Shown here: positions 35,983 through 49,300 of the stretch, in pieces | How the letters are laid out: every line of letters starts with the position of its first letter | Numbering within the stretch: the first letter of the stretch is position 1 | Assembly (NCBI GenBank): GCA_947034895.1 | Contig: OX344765.1 | Coordinates: 37,081,001 to 37,145,000, forward strand | Reading direction: 5' to 3' | Length of the DNA stretch: 64,000 nt | Origin: Rhytidiadelphus loreus | Taxonomy: Eukaryota > Streptophyta > Bryopsida > Hypnales > Hylocomiaceae | Position numbers and translations under genes: made by a program | Notes under the pieces: model-generated | Seen by the model: only the letters and a program-made list of their open reading frames with translations | Told to the model about the DNA's origin: nothing | Database searches by the model: none

Positions 35983-37332
35983 AGGTTGTGACGAGGAGTC
36001 TGGAAATTCTGAGTCTCCAATTGGAGAAATTGTAAGAGTAGGTGAGCCTGGAAAGCAGGTCTTTTGATTGCCAATGCCAAACTAAGATTCTCACAACCCC
36101 AGAATTGGCAACATGAAAATGAATTCGAGAAACCTGGTAACACTAAAGTAGCAGCATGGGAGCAGCACCGTGGAGAACACTTACAAGAGCTTGATGAGGA
36201 AGAAGAAACTGGGTCGTCCAATTAGTGCAACTATTGGATCAATCCTCTTGCAGGTTCACTACTGTGGTGATATGTTTTTGGAGGAGAGCTGCGCAAGGCT
36301 GAAGGAAGAGACACCAGACAGGCAATCCTGAAATGCAGTGAGCCTAGAAGATTCCTTGCAGTGGTCCCACAGCACCAACCATCAATGCCATCTGAAGCAC
36401 GCCATCAACTTAGCACGCTTTTGGTTGGAGCTTCTGCTCCTTTAGGTCTGACACTCCGACGGACGGCTCTCTAAGTTGACCCATGGCTGTAGCCTTTTGA
36501 CCCGAATGCAACTCCATCTTTCTCCGTCCAACCTGAATTTGTTCTCAGTCGTTACGCTACTGCTTTGTGCAAACGCTTGTGTGAAATTTCCAAGTGAGCA
36601 TCTGAATTGTGGCAGCGGTAGCAGAAAATGAAAGAGACCACGTGGACTCGCAGCTAGCAAAACAGATTTTCCAATTTAGGTCATTTATACCCTAAATTGG
36701 AAAGACTTTCGTCTAACTTAGCTGAAAGTTTCGGTGCATCGCTTGACTTGATAAATCCTTGAAACCCTAAGTGATTGAAGTTTAGCCCATTGCATGGGTT
36801 CTACTTGGATGACGTGACACGGAGATCCAGAAGAATATTAGCATCGCTGGAACACATGACGATGATAAAACATCAGTTCTTGAAAACTTCCTTGAGACCC
36901 TAATCGCACGTGCTCAAATTCAATTATTTTACAACTCTGATCCAGAAGAATATTGGCATCATTGACAATGATAAAAACAAGTGTATTAGTCTGATGCGAA
37001 TGGCATCGCAAATTCCTAATCCTGTAACGTACATGTCGGTCTAAATTGAAAGCGATTAGCGTGCCGTGGGGGCTTCGAATTCGAAGCTGATAACCCCATC
37101 CAAGATGCATCCTTACCGGATACACGCAACCAGAGATGGCCACGAATAAATGGGCCGATTCGACTCAGGTCTCCTTTCATCAGCAAGTTCTATCCAGTAG
37201 TCTCGGGAGTTGGTCACAACTTGCTGCTACAACTCTCAAACAATCGCGGTGCCCCTTGTTGTGCCCCTCTGTTCCCGAAGCTTTGATCCACTTCGAGAAA
37301 TCCTGCTCGTCGCAGATTCGTCTCCAGTTGCG
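35983..37332. other. Intergenic region between divergent genes
   Basis: About 1.35 kb between the MAPR-like gene (-) and FolD (+), presumably with both promoters. Short open frames (for example near 36.5 and 37.2 kb) show no domain and are not supported as genes. Confidence 0.6.
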
Positions 37333-40058
37333 ATGGAAGCTCTCCAATTAGCTCGTGGAGCTTTCGTAAGCATTTCGATGTTCTCAACTTCCAAAATTTC
37401 AATGTTGGTGTGCTTGCGAAACGCAGTTGCAGTGCTGTTGCAACATGTTCTTTTCATCGCTTGGTCGGGAATCGGGCTATGCCTTGCTGATTGATTTTGT
37501 TGGTAATTAGGACTCACCCAATTTCTCGAGTTGGGATTTCTTGGGGTGGCAGTGGTGGGATTGTTTTTGTTGAGAATGGTGAAAAGAATTCTCGTGTAAC
37601 GGCAATGTTGTAATGGAGCCGACCTCACTTTGCTTTCTGCATTCTCGCAGGGACCACGAAGGTTAGGCGCTCTGGAAAGGTCGGGCCTCTCCACGTACAT
37701 TCCCGTCCGAGCTTCGCCTGGCTCCAACGTTGTCGGGGTCGTGAAGCGTGTGCGATGTAGCAGCAGCAGTGGCTTACAGACAGGTATAGTTTCGTCAAGC
37801 TTGGTTTGCAGCCTTGTGAACGCATCCGTTCGAGTCAAGTCCAGGGTTTAGGGTTTAGGGTTTAAGAAAGAGTCTGGTGTGCTTTCGGGGGTTTCATTTT
37901 TCTAAGCTTTCAGTGCCGTGGTGTTGTTACATGGAGCTAGCTGCAGGTTTGCTTTCGGTGTCTTTTAGAGAGAATTCATAGCCTCGGTTGAATTGCGTGT
38001 TTTCAGTTGTTGCTGCTGCAACAGAGCGGCGAGGAGCTGTCATCGATGGAAAGTCGATTGCGGGTCAGATTCGGAAGGAAATTGCGGCTGAAGTGGCGAC
38101 TCTGAAAGAGTCTCTGGGAAAGGTGCCCGGCTTGGCTGTCGTCTTGGTTGGAACTCGAAAAGACTCCGAGACGTATGTGCGCAGCAAAAAGAAAGCGTGC
38201 GAGGAGGTGGGCTTTGCGTCCTTCGGCATGACTTTACCCGAGGACGCAACGCAAGAGGACGTGGTGGAGCTTGTGAAGAAGTTCAATGACGACCCTGAGG
38301 TCCATGGTATCTTGGTTCAGCTTCCTCTTCCCAAAGTAAGTTCCTCCACGTGAGCTTCTCGTTCTACAACATTCATGAAATGGGCTTCTAACGCCTTCTA
38401 ATTCAAGGAAGTCCCAAGGTTTGCAGGAAGACCCCCTCTAGCATCTTCTTTTCTTGACACACATTCTCTTTGACTCACAGCCTCGTCGACTACCAGAATT
38501 TTGGACTTCAGTCGTTTCAATATAGCTCCCTGATAGCAGCTCCTAGACTGAGACTTGTGAGCAAGGAAAAGTTTCATGTTGTTGCACACCATATCCAGCC
38601 ATATTGATTGAATCCAAACCATTTCCTGCTTTTAGACAGGACTCATAGAGCAACTCAGGATGTTGAGAAGTTGCGCTTCCTTTTGAAAGCATTGGCAGTG
38701 CTGAGTGTGCAGCTCCTTGCCTGTATTGAGCCTTATCGTTTTCTTTCGTCGTTGTTCAGCATATCAATGAGGAGGCAGTGCTTGGAGCGGTGAGCTACGA
38801 GAAGGACGTGGATGGATTCCACCCCATCAATGTGGGAAGCTTGTGTATGCAGGGAAGAAATCCCCTGTTTGTGTCGTGTACGCCGAAGGGATGCATCGAG
38901 TTGCTGTTGCGGTCTGGGGTTGAAATGAAAGGGAAACGTGCCGTTGTCATTGGCCGCAGCAACATTGTGGGCACCCCCGCTGCTCAGCTTTTACAGGTAC
39001 TGCTACATCTTCCTCGTGTCAGGGCCACAGCGACTTTGGAAACAAACTGAAAGAAAAGTCTGATATGGTAATTGGCAAGAGGAGAACACTTTGCAAGATT
39101 CTCGTATGTCTTTGGCATGATTTTCCAGTATACTGGCGTCCGTAGAGTTGGCATTGGAGAAACTGGCTGTCATTTTGAAGAAGTCCAAGATTTGTTTTTA
39201 GTGTTCAAGGTCGAATTTTTCGGTGCAAACAGATTGCTTCTATGATTTTGCATTTACCCACATTTACAGAAATGGTCTGCTAGGCAGTTATTTCCTGCCT
39301 GGGTGGTGATCCCGCCTCCTTTGTCCCAATATGATGCTTTTGTCTTGTTCGTTTGGTAGAAGAGCTCGGAAGTCTCTCTTTCGGATGCTCATCGCGTTTC
39401 CCATTCTTGTTTGAAGCTTTTCTCATGTTGTGAGTGTCTTCATGCCAGCGACAAAATGCAACCGTGACTGTGGTTCATTCCAATACACCAAATCCGGCCG
39501 AAATAGTAAAGGAAGCCGACATTGTGATCGCCGCGGTTGGGAAAGCTGAATTGGTTCGCGGTGATTGGCTCAAGCCCGGAGCTGTGGTTATTGACGTGGG
39601 CATTAATGCTGTGGATGTAACGGATCTCACCCTGAAACTCACAAGTCTTTTTTTAATCGGGCCTCATGTATTCTAGCGGTTTGGAGTAGGTCGTATGGAG
39701 ACTGTTTTTTTTGTCTAGTTTTATTCATTTACGGACCAGGACATGCAATGTTCTTCACTGATACAACATCTGAAGTATGGATTCTGCTCACTACAATCTA
39801 TTGAATTGGTCCTTTTTAAATCCTTGAATTATTTGCTGTAATGGAGCCTCAAATGCGGTTTAAATTGCTTTGATGATGCAGGACCCATCCACAAAGAAGG
39901 GATACCGTTTGGTAGGAGATGTGTGCTATGAGGAGGCCAGTCGAGTAGCATCGCTCATTACGCCTGTGCCAGGCGGAGTGGGACCAATGACCATAGCTAT
40001 GTTGCTGTCCAACACCCTTGATGCTGCCAAACGGTCTTTCGGGGTTGCAGATTCGTGA
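37333..40058 (+). CDS. FOLD: Organellar bifunctional methylenetetrahydrofolate dehydrogenase / cyclohydrolase
   Basis: Interconverts 5,10-methylene-, 5,10-methenyl- and 10-formyl-tetrahydrofolate using NADP(H). Exons 37333-37365, 37651-37783, 38007-38335, 38760-38996, 39449-39616, 39882-40058 give 358 residues. Exons 1-2 plus the start of exon 3 encode about 60 Ser/Arg-rich residues poor in acidic ones, typical of a plastid or mitochondrial transit peptide. The catalytic domain follows: [23 protein letters not shown] (with the active-site Tyr and Lys), [33 protein letters not shown], the nucleotide-binding [29 protein letters not shown], and [19 protein letters not shown]. All phases match. 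The closest plant type is the plastid FOLD4 class, but which organelle cannot be decided from sequence alone. Confidence 0.95.
37843..37864 (+). repeat. Short interstitial telomere-type repeat, (TTTAGGG)3
   Basis: Three consecutive plant telomere units lie in FolD intron 2, 60 bases after the exon 2 donor. Such telo-box runs occur near 5' ends of plant housekeeping genes. The repeat type also supports a plant origin. Confidence 0.9.
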
Positions 40059-43000
40059 GTATGTATCTTAAGTATGTCATCCATCATGTGACTGGAAAAT
40101 TGAAACCTTGGGTACGTATTGTACTTGAGGTTGTACTTGAGCCAATATTGGGCAAAACATATGCATTGTGAGCAGTCTGCTTGCATCTAAAGCACGTGCT
40201 CCCGTGGTAACTGTCACGCACAGGTAACTGAAGCTATCGAGTTTCTTTTTTCAGTGCCAACAGGGACAAAAGAAGCAATTTTAACCCCTAAAGTCCCAAG
40301 GCCATTTTTCTGTCAAAAGGTACTTACCTGCGTTCATCCAAGAAATGAAAAGAATACTGTTTTTTTATAGAATCTAGCCTTACGATCTTGTACTAAACCT
40401 GTCTGAGATCATGTGGTAATAATTTGGTTATGTTTTTGTTATGTTTCACCGTACTGATTGAAAGATATTAGCATTCAAAGTGAAAGAGAAAGTTTTTTTG
40501 GACCCTACCCGGGAATTTCAGATGAGCGCCGTCTGTGGAATTTTTTTTTCCACTGTTGGATAGCTTGTTCCATGATAGGCTTACATGTATTAAAGTAACT
40601 CATATAATTAGTTTTGTAATGCTATTATTGTCTCCGTTTCATGTATATAATTACATTTTTGGATTCTTTGTTAAAAGGGCTACAAGAATTTATTACATTA
40701 AAACAAATTATATCCCTTGGGATTAGACTAAAATGCATTATAAGTGATCATAATCAGGGTCATATAATATGGGAGTTGTGTACGACCCAACCTAACAACC
40801 TCCTCTCTGTCTTTCAGTAATGCAAAACCGCGTTGGATCGAGGCATCCAGCTTACGATAGGATGGGAGCGTTTCCTATTCTTTCTTTTAATAGGAAGTGA
40901 ATGATGCTTTCCCTGTCGTTGTGCTCACCATGTCGCCTTTGGAATTGTGGTACATAAATTATAAGTTGGCTTTGCAGGACAGTTCGGTAGGAGATAGTTT
41001 CGGGGTTTAATTAAGGAGGTTTCTCTTCAACTGGCAGTGACAGTTAGACTACACTTAAATCTGCAATTGTCCTAATGACTAGAGGTGGTAACCTGCTTGT
41101 ATATCTCAGGTTTGGCAACTGGATATTTTCCAAGTTAATCAAAATTTTGAAATTTCTTTGTTTTGGGAGTGGGTTCTGTTTTTAAACTGAGGTTTCGTCC
41201 TTCAGGCCTCCAGTCTTGATGTAAGTTACGGCTTACGAGGTGCCAGGTTTGCTTTTGATTTGTTCATCGTTTGATGTTCCTCGGACCGTGTGTCCCCTGG
41301 AACTCGCTCATGTATTCAGCCTGTGCTGAGAATCCCCACTAACTTGCGCACCAGTACGTTTCTGGCTGAAAACTATCTGATACTTGCACTCTGTGCGAGG
41401 GAGCAATGGTTCTCTGACAACAGAGTAGATAGATCCATAAGAACAGTTCGCATTTTTGCCCTCCTAACATGCAAGCCTAACCCCTGAACCCCTGCAAAAT
41501 CTCTGCATCCATATCTAGATGCGCTTGTTTTCGTTTTCTTTCTTTGCAGTGGAATGACTTGTCCTTTTTGTTTCAAATACATTACTAAAAGGCAGGGATG
41601 CTAAGTCAAACTCGCTGTCAGAAAAATCTTTTCTTTGTTGTTGATTTAGTTACCCTCATAGGCACACAGAGCCCCACTTGGATGGTTTCAAATGAACCAT
41701 TACAGGATATGATTATTTGAAGAGTTTTTTGAATGTATTTGTGTCGGACGTTGGTTGGAAATCATCTCATCGACTTTCTCTACACAAGAAGATGCTAATA
41801 ATATGAATCACAAAGATGTTTTTAAGCGTATATTACAGTGATACTCCTATGATGAAATTTTTTCAGAAATTTTCAGCATCTATTATCCTACAAGTCCTGA
41901 AAATTCGCCTTCTCTTCGTCCCTAGTTAGCGTTTGAACTTTGCCAGAGTGCGTATTAGATGAAGTTTTGATGAAAGATTGAAAGTAGCATAAAATTTCGA
42001 TGCTCTTGGGAACTTCCAATGAGCTCCTCGTCTTTATTATGAGAACTATTGTTTTTCCGATTCACGGTTTGTCATTATAGTGCTTCCTAACCCAAAGTCT
42101 GGCAATCAAGTTGCTCCTGGGCCGGTTTTATGCATTTATTGAAGAACCACAATAAGCATCATTTGACAATTCAACTCCTATGCTTTAGAGCAATGTTTTG
42201 TCTAATATCCTATCATTCATCCAAAGTAATACTTGAATCTTTTCTAGGACAACCTTCTTTTTTAATATTTTTTTTGAAATTGAGCTAATTAATATATTTG
42301 TCCAAAGATATAAGCAAAAATGACCCAATTTTTTTTTTTAAATGACTCAAGCTTTAAAGGGTCAAGAGTTTACATAGCTCAAATGGCACTAGAAGAATAA
42401 AATTATTTACACTCGAATGAAAATCCTTGAAATCCTATAACTCCATGAAATCTTGTAACTTTTGTTTCTAGTTCTAGAATTTAGAATGTTTCCACCAAAA
42501 TGCTCATAACTTCTTATCCTAGTTCTTGAATTTATAATGGTTGCCACAAAAATGCATTGCAAATAGAATTGCCACTGACTAAATATTGTTGTGCCACACT
42601 ATTGAATTTCCCTTCTAATTTGCTATTTTAAGTTGCTTTTAGACATTAGTGGCCAAGCTTTCCAAATCTTTTACATTCAACTCTTGAGTATTTGGGTAGT
42701 ATTTTATCTAAAAATATATATTGAACAAATCAAGGCTGATTCTTTTCGAAAACAATGTAGGATAGAACTGTATATTGCTACATGATCAAAGTTTCTCCTC
42801 AAAAGTGTCATCTACACTTCTTTATCCAATTTTAGCTGTATGATTTCACATCATCAAAGGTGAATGAACGGCTAGATTGAACTACGAAATGATGTAGTCA
42901 AGTATTTAATAGTATATATTGTAAATGAAATAGAATTTCAATTAAGATCAATAAATAACCGATAGGTGAACTAATAATCTCTTTTGAATCCTCAAGTTTG

Positions 43001-43356
43001 GCTCTCATGATATTCCTTAAAATTCACTACCAAAAGAGACTAAATCTCTCAATCATGATACCCCATGTTTTGTTACAATCTCCCTTGACTTCTCTCGTGG
43101 CAAAACCTAGAAGAATATAATTTTTTTTAAATCACCATTTTACACTAGAAGAAACCTGTGGGTTTTTTCAAAAGCTTTTTTCTGTGACGTCCACCTATTT
43201 TTATGTTAACAATGACATTAGACCTAACGTCAAGACGTTAAGTTGGAACATCAAACGTAACATCAAAACAAGAGCATGTCAAAAAAAAAAGCGTCAAAAA
43301 ACACATTGGTTTCTTGTACTAGTGTCAAACTTGGCATATTAACAAACTATAACAAT
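40059..43356. other. Intergenic region between FolD and DOHH
   Basis: FolD (+) and DOHH (-) converge here. Apart from presumed 3' UTRs, no gene, RNA or transposon end was recognised. Composition drifts from mixed to strongly AT-rich after about 42.2 kb. Confidence 0.6.
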
Positions 43357-46300
43357 TTAGAAATGATGAACTCCCTCAAACTCAAACTCAGGATTGCGAC
43401 AACCAACCTCAAAAGGTTTCCCTTGTTGCTCCAACTCTAGCATGTGAAGGGCAACTTCACAACTCTGTGCCACAATCAGTTCAGAATCGGTTGAGAATAC
43501 CCGAAGCAGCTCCACACTTCGTTCATCTACAAAAAACACACACTTGGAATGTCCTTCAGACAGTTTACAAAAAACTAATACATTCAAGGCGAGTCATTCA
43601 CAAATGTTCTCTCCGTAGAAACTTGAATGAAGCATTTCTGACATTTTGAGACTGAAGGATTTCTCAAAGTTATATAAACGTGAATGCCTTGACTGTGAAG
43701 GTTTAACAGTACTTGCAAAATCATCCTCACAACTGACTTAACGGCTTAAGCTGACAGACAGACAGACAGACAAGCAGTAACGCAAGTGAACCTCCAACCA
43801 TGAAGACGAGTGTTGTTAATCTTCACCCAAACCTTGTTTGTGACGCAACTACAAATCTTCAATTGTACCTTGGGTTAAGAATTATTTATCTTGTTGTATT
43901 GGTGACACAACAAGGCAAAAGCCCTACATGATCCTCAAAAGGTAGCACGGGAATCAAGCTTCAACAAAAAATAATTGCATTGATAGATAGAGCTTCATAG
44001 TCTTGCTCATGATGTCAATGCAGGAGAGTTTTGTCATCGTGGCATGTTTCGATTGGTTAAGGGAGAGGCAGATTAAGACTGATAATGCTCATAGCTTGCC
44101 TTGTGCAAATTTCAAGAGGGTGGGTATGAAGTAGGAATTTCATTGGTTTGGTAGTGAGAGAAATCTCTACTACTATTGACCGGTATTAACTTAGTGAGTG
44201 TGGATCCACTTAACATAATCTAAATGCATGAGACTTTTGCCGTTGTGGCATGTTTTGATTGGTTAAGCAATCAGAGAAGTCAAATGGCTCAACCCTCCTA
44301 CATTGACATTATGTCCAGTAATTGCAAAGTAGGCCAAGTCATCAAGAATAATTGCTGGTTAGTACCAACATTGTCACTTGCAACTCAATGGGTCCTAACC
44401 AACAATTATTCTTGATAACTTGGCTTGCTTTGCAATTACATAGTCTATTGAGTACCTCTATTTTAGACTAGGTGATTGCAAAGCAAGCCAAGTTATCAAC
44501 CCGGTTATCAAATACAATCGTTGGTAGTTAGGACCTACCAAGTCATGGGTGGCAAGGTTCACTTGGTATTTGACTCGTGATTATTTTTGATGACTTTGGC
44601 CTGCTTTGCAATTACCGGACATAATCTCAATGCACGAGAGTTGAGTCGCTTGACTTCTTTGACTGTTGGAGATGAAATTCATGACTAGATGCATAGTTCG
44701 GTGAAAAGTTAGGTGAGCTCGACAATCTCACGAACTCACTACATGAAGTTGGGTAGGTCTTCACTCACTAAGTTCTTCATATCGGTTGGTAGGAGTAGAG
44801 ATTTCTCTTAGATTTCTCTCATTGACAGATCAATGAAATTTCTACTTCATACCATCCTCACTGTTGAAAATTTGCGCATGGCAAGCAACAAGCATTATCA
44901 GTCTTAATCTACCTCTCTCCTTAACCAATTGAAACATCCCAACGGTGAAACTCTCCTGCCGATTGACGGAGATTATGCACAGGGAGATTATTTCGTTTTA
45001 CTACCTAGGAAAATAGGGCATTTTACTACCTATTTTCCTATGTACTTAAGACTAAAGTAGTAAAAGACAGAATGTAGTGAATGCACTACCATCTCTACAT
45101 TTCGAAAGTAGTAAAATGACAAATGTAGTGAATGGAAAATGTAGTAAATTGGGAACGTAGGAAATGGAAAATGTAGTGAATTGAGAATGTAGTAAACTGA
45201 AACAAGGAAAGTAGAGTGTAGTCTTTCATGGACCAATTATTTATGAGAAATATTAATATCAATACACCATTTTGTTCCTTTCGTAACAATATAAAGGATA
45301 CATTATTGTATGCTGTATAACATTGTAGTGTACAATGTACCCCACAGTACAATACTTTGCACATTCCACATGGAGGCAAAAGCTGCGATGCAACTATGTG
45401 GGAAGCTTGCCTCTTATACTCCACCGGAGTCTCAACACCGACAATCCTTATGGGATAATGTCCTCAACAAAAAACTACATGGTAAAATCACATTTTTTTT
45501 CAAATGTGTGAGAAAGTAGTAAAACTGGGTTGTTTCCTATGTTATGTATTTTACTACAATCATGCATAATAGGAATGTATGCTAGAAAGTAGTAAATTGG
45601 ATTGTTTACTATGTAATGTACTAAAATGACTGAAATTCTACATAGCGATTCCAAATCTCTACATGCTCACACTTTCGAAAGTGGTGTTTTCCTTGATTTT
45701 ACTACATTGATAATGTAGGAAACCAGAAAAATCTCCTTGTGATGACCAGGGAACACAAGAAATGAAATGCAAAAGAAAACTGGAGTACACAAAGTAATTT
45801 GAACTGTTAAGAACTGACACGGCAGTGTAGGTACCGGCAATGGAGCCGAGAGCTTCAGCAGCTTCATGTCGCACCATGGGATGCTCGGTGACATCCTTCA
45901 ATGTACTGATTAATGCATCTGTAGAAGCCTTATCTTGAAGCTGTCCTAAAACATACGCCACCTGCAAAAAAACCACTCAGATTGTAGGCAACAACGCCAA
46001 GGCAAAAAGCATTTGTTCAAACAACAAATTAAACAATCCAGAATTCCAGATCGAGGAAGAGGGAGATTCCCAACTGAAGATTGTAACTTGCATACCTCAT
46101 GCTTCAGGAGTGCACTTTTGCATTTCAAGGAAGCAATAATAGCAGCTACCGCTTCACTACCACCGCGATTGCGGAGACCAAATAAGGCGGCGTACCGCTC
46201 ATGCAATTTCTCCTTCTCGTCAAGCAGCTTCTTCCTTCGCAAATGAACCGCCATGCAAACCGAATTCAAAAGAAAAATTATACACGAGTCCTGACACATT

Positions 46301-49300
46301 TGATTAGCATCTCAATTCCACCAAATTGATTGAGAAACATTAAACCTCAGTCTCATATAATGAAATGAATCATATCACATTTTAGATTAATTATCCCAAA
46401 CCAAACTCATTCAAGGCAAACTCTTTCAAAACCACTGTCTTTAGATGGTCACAGAAATTGAAGCAACAAGATCATTCGAGATGATAATATTAATAAGCTT
46501 TAATAAGCTAGAAGTATTGTTGTTATGTGCAACTAGAGGTGAGAGGTGACAAGGATAAAATAATCCATTTTAATAATTTATTGACCCATGATGATGATGC
46601 ATTTGGGCTAATGAATGTTCAATCCGACTTGAAACCTTTATTAGTTATAGTATTTTTATTTATTTTGAGTTACCTCCTAAATACCCAAATTAAGGCAACA
46701 TACTTTGGTGTTGATTAAACTTCACAGTTATATAAAAACCACCTACCAAAGTATTATTTTGGGTAGTTTATTTTTTAGTTTAAAATAAAGTCTATTTTAA
46801 GTACCAAATATTTGATTTTGAAAAAAATTGTTCACGATTTTTTTATTGAAGATTTAATGCAAGGTTGTCCATTGCAAAGCTTGATTTTCTAGTGTTCGAG
46901 GCTCATGGAGATGGGCATGAAATACTCTTGGCTCTTGGGGAGAAATTGATCCCATTAAAAATTTCACTTAAGAAAATTGTAGAGTAAATTTTGAGAAGTT
47001 GTAAATTGATTTATGGTTATGCATGTTATGTCCTTTAGCCTCACATTTTTTTCTTCTTTCATGGCCTCAATTTTAGATTTGACTTGTACAAGAGGATTGA
47101 AAAATCATTTCACAATTTTAACCGATTGGTTTGATCAAACATTATTATCTTTCAATCCATTAGTGATATTGCTGTGTTTTCTTTTGTTATAGGATCCATA
47201 GCAAGTAGTTTGAATTTGTATAGTTACTATTTTTTTTTAAGTTGATAAAACTTATCAAAATTTGGGCTTTTTGTATTATTTTGAACAAACTCCAAGAAGC
47301 TCAAATAAGGCCTTGTACATTTAGGAGTTACTAGCATGCGACTAGAGAGTATGTAAGCAACACTTCTTCTAGTTCATATTTGTATCTTAGGCTTCTATAA
47401 AGTCAACATTGAACAAAATGTGATGAAACTAATAGAACATCAAGAAAGTTGAACCAATCTAGTTTGATGCCATTTTAGCAATAGATTCCATTTCAATGTC
47501 ATTTTTCCAATCACTTTGATATTGAGTTAGTCCAAACGCTCCCACAAAGTTATCTTAATAATGTTTCAATTCACCATAATGCCAATGCCCTCAAAAGAGG
47601 CAGTAACTGCCTCATAGCCAAAAAGCTACATATTGCAATTCACCATATTGGCATGCCTTGAAGTTGCTGATGAAAGTGATGGCTTGGCACCAATCAAGAT
47701 ATAATTGGATTTCTAGTTATCTCATTCTTTTTGCTTTGCCCTGAGCAAGTAACCCTTTTTCATGAAAAGCTAGAAACCGACAATAGCTCACAACTTGACA
47801 AGCTTCTTGACTATTTTGAGATTCCGTGCATACAAATTCCATTACTTATATATGCTTGGTTCAAAACAGTTGAGAATTGGAAATATTAAGAAAAATGTCA
47901 TCAAGCCAAATATAAATTAATCCTGAAATGTCAAGTTGGTCATTGTGGAAATCATCGTACTGTTTGAATCATTTATTTTAAAAAAACCGAGAGCATGCAT
48001 TGGAGGTGGCAAACTATTGTGCAAGACTTCCCCTTTTCACATAAAATTCCAAGGATGAACATGCGCACTTTTGTCTTACATAGAAGTTTTCTCTATCATC
48101 CATCACACACTTAGGGTTAAAAGGAAGTCAAGATTCAATTCAAAACTAAAACATCCTTACCTCATCTCAGCAACTGAGGAGGATGAAGAAGCTGCGACAG
48201 CAGGGTCTACTGTGCAAAAAGGTGACTCTTCCAAATCCTTGGCTTGAACTTGTTCAATGCGGTGCAAGGCCAGGTCGCAAGTCTCTCGCACTTCTTGTGC
48301 AGGATCATTGGCAAAAGCTTTTTGTAACAACTCCAAACATTCCGGGGAACCAATTGCACCTAAAGCCTCCGCTGCCTGCCAATGATCAAAATTAGGTTTA
48401 ATACCGAGTAGTTTTGTTTAATTTAATTTAGAGTTCAAATCCTTAGGTGGTCTTTGAAATGAAAATTCAAATATGGAATTGGAATTGGAGTTTTCTTAAC
48501 CTCAAAGTATTGTTGTTGATTGGTCAAAATATATTATTAATATATTATTACGTGAGATTTCAAAATTCTATGTCTTCAAGAATTAAGATCGTTTTTCTTA
48601 GAAACTTATGAAACATTCTTAATGTTAACAAGCTTCTAAGGCAACTCTATTAGCAACTGCTCCTAAAACTTCAATATTTTCTTTATTAATACATAAGTCT
48701 AAAACTTGGTCCTTTGAAATTGTAATAATAGAATGTTAAACACTTTTTTAAATGGCAAAATTCTATCATTTGAAATCCACAAGGGTGCACAGTGAGTGCA
48801 CAAGAGTGGACAAAGAAGTTGTCTATGAACTACTACACCATTACTTGCAACCACCGTTACCACATAACATTCAATCTTCCAACCAATCAAATTCACTATA
48901 CAACATGAATGAACTATATATCCTCACAATAATTAATATAAAAGGTGCTAAAGCCATTAGGGACCTGATTGTGTCTCCTACACTGATCCTTGTTACCAAC
49001 AACAATTTACTTATACAGTTATGCATTTGTTTGAACTAATTAGCAAGTGATGTAAGCATGACTTGGTCGCTAAATCTTTGAATGAAAATGAGTTTTTCTC
49101 AATAGTGGTCTACAACCACCCACTCTCGATAACTGAATGAGAAATTCACACTTACTGAAAAACATTGATCTCAACAAACCTGCTTGATGTACCCAAATTG
49201 ATCTCTTCACAACTATACTGATCTCCCAAAACTCACATTCCTATGTACTCCTTCTGTTTCACAATGAAAGCAGTGTTTCCTTTGTATCCTTTGTATTTTA

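Noticed and set aside
36442..36660. Small open frames between MAPR and FolD
   Set aside because: No domain, no splice partners and no conserved motif; consistent with chance in promoter DNA.
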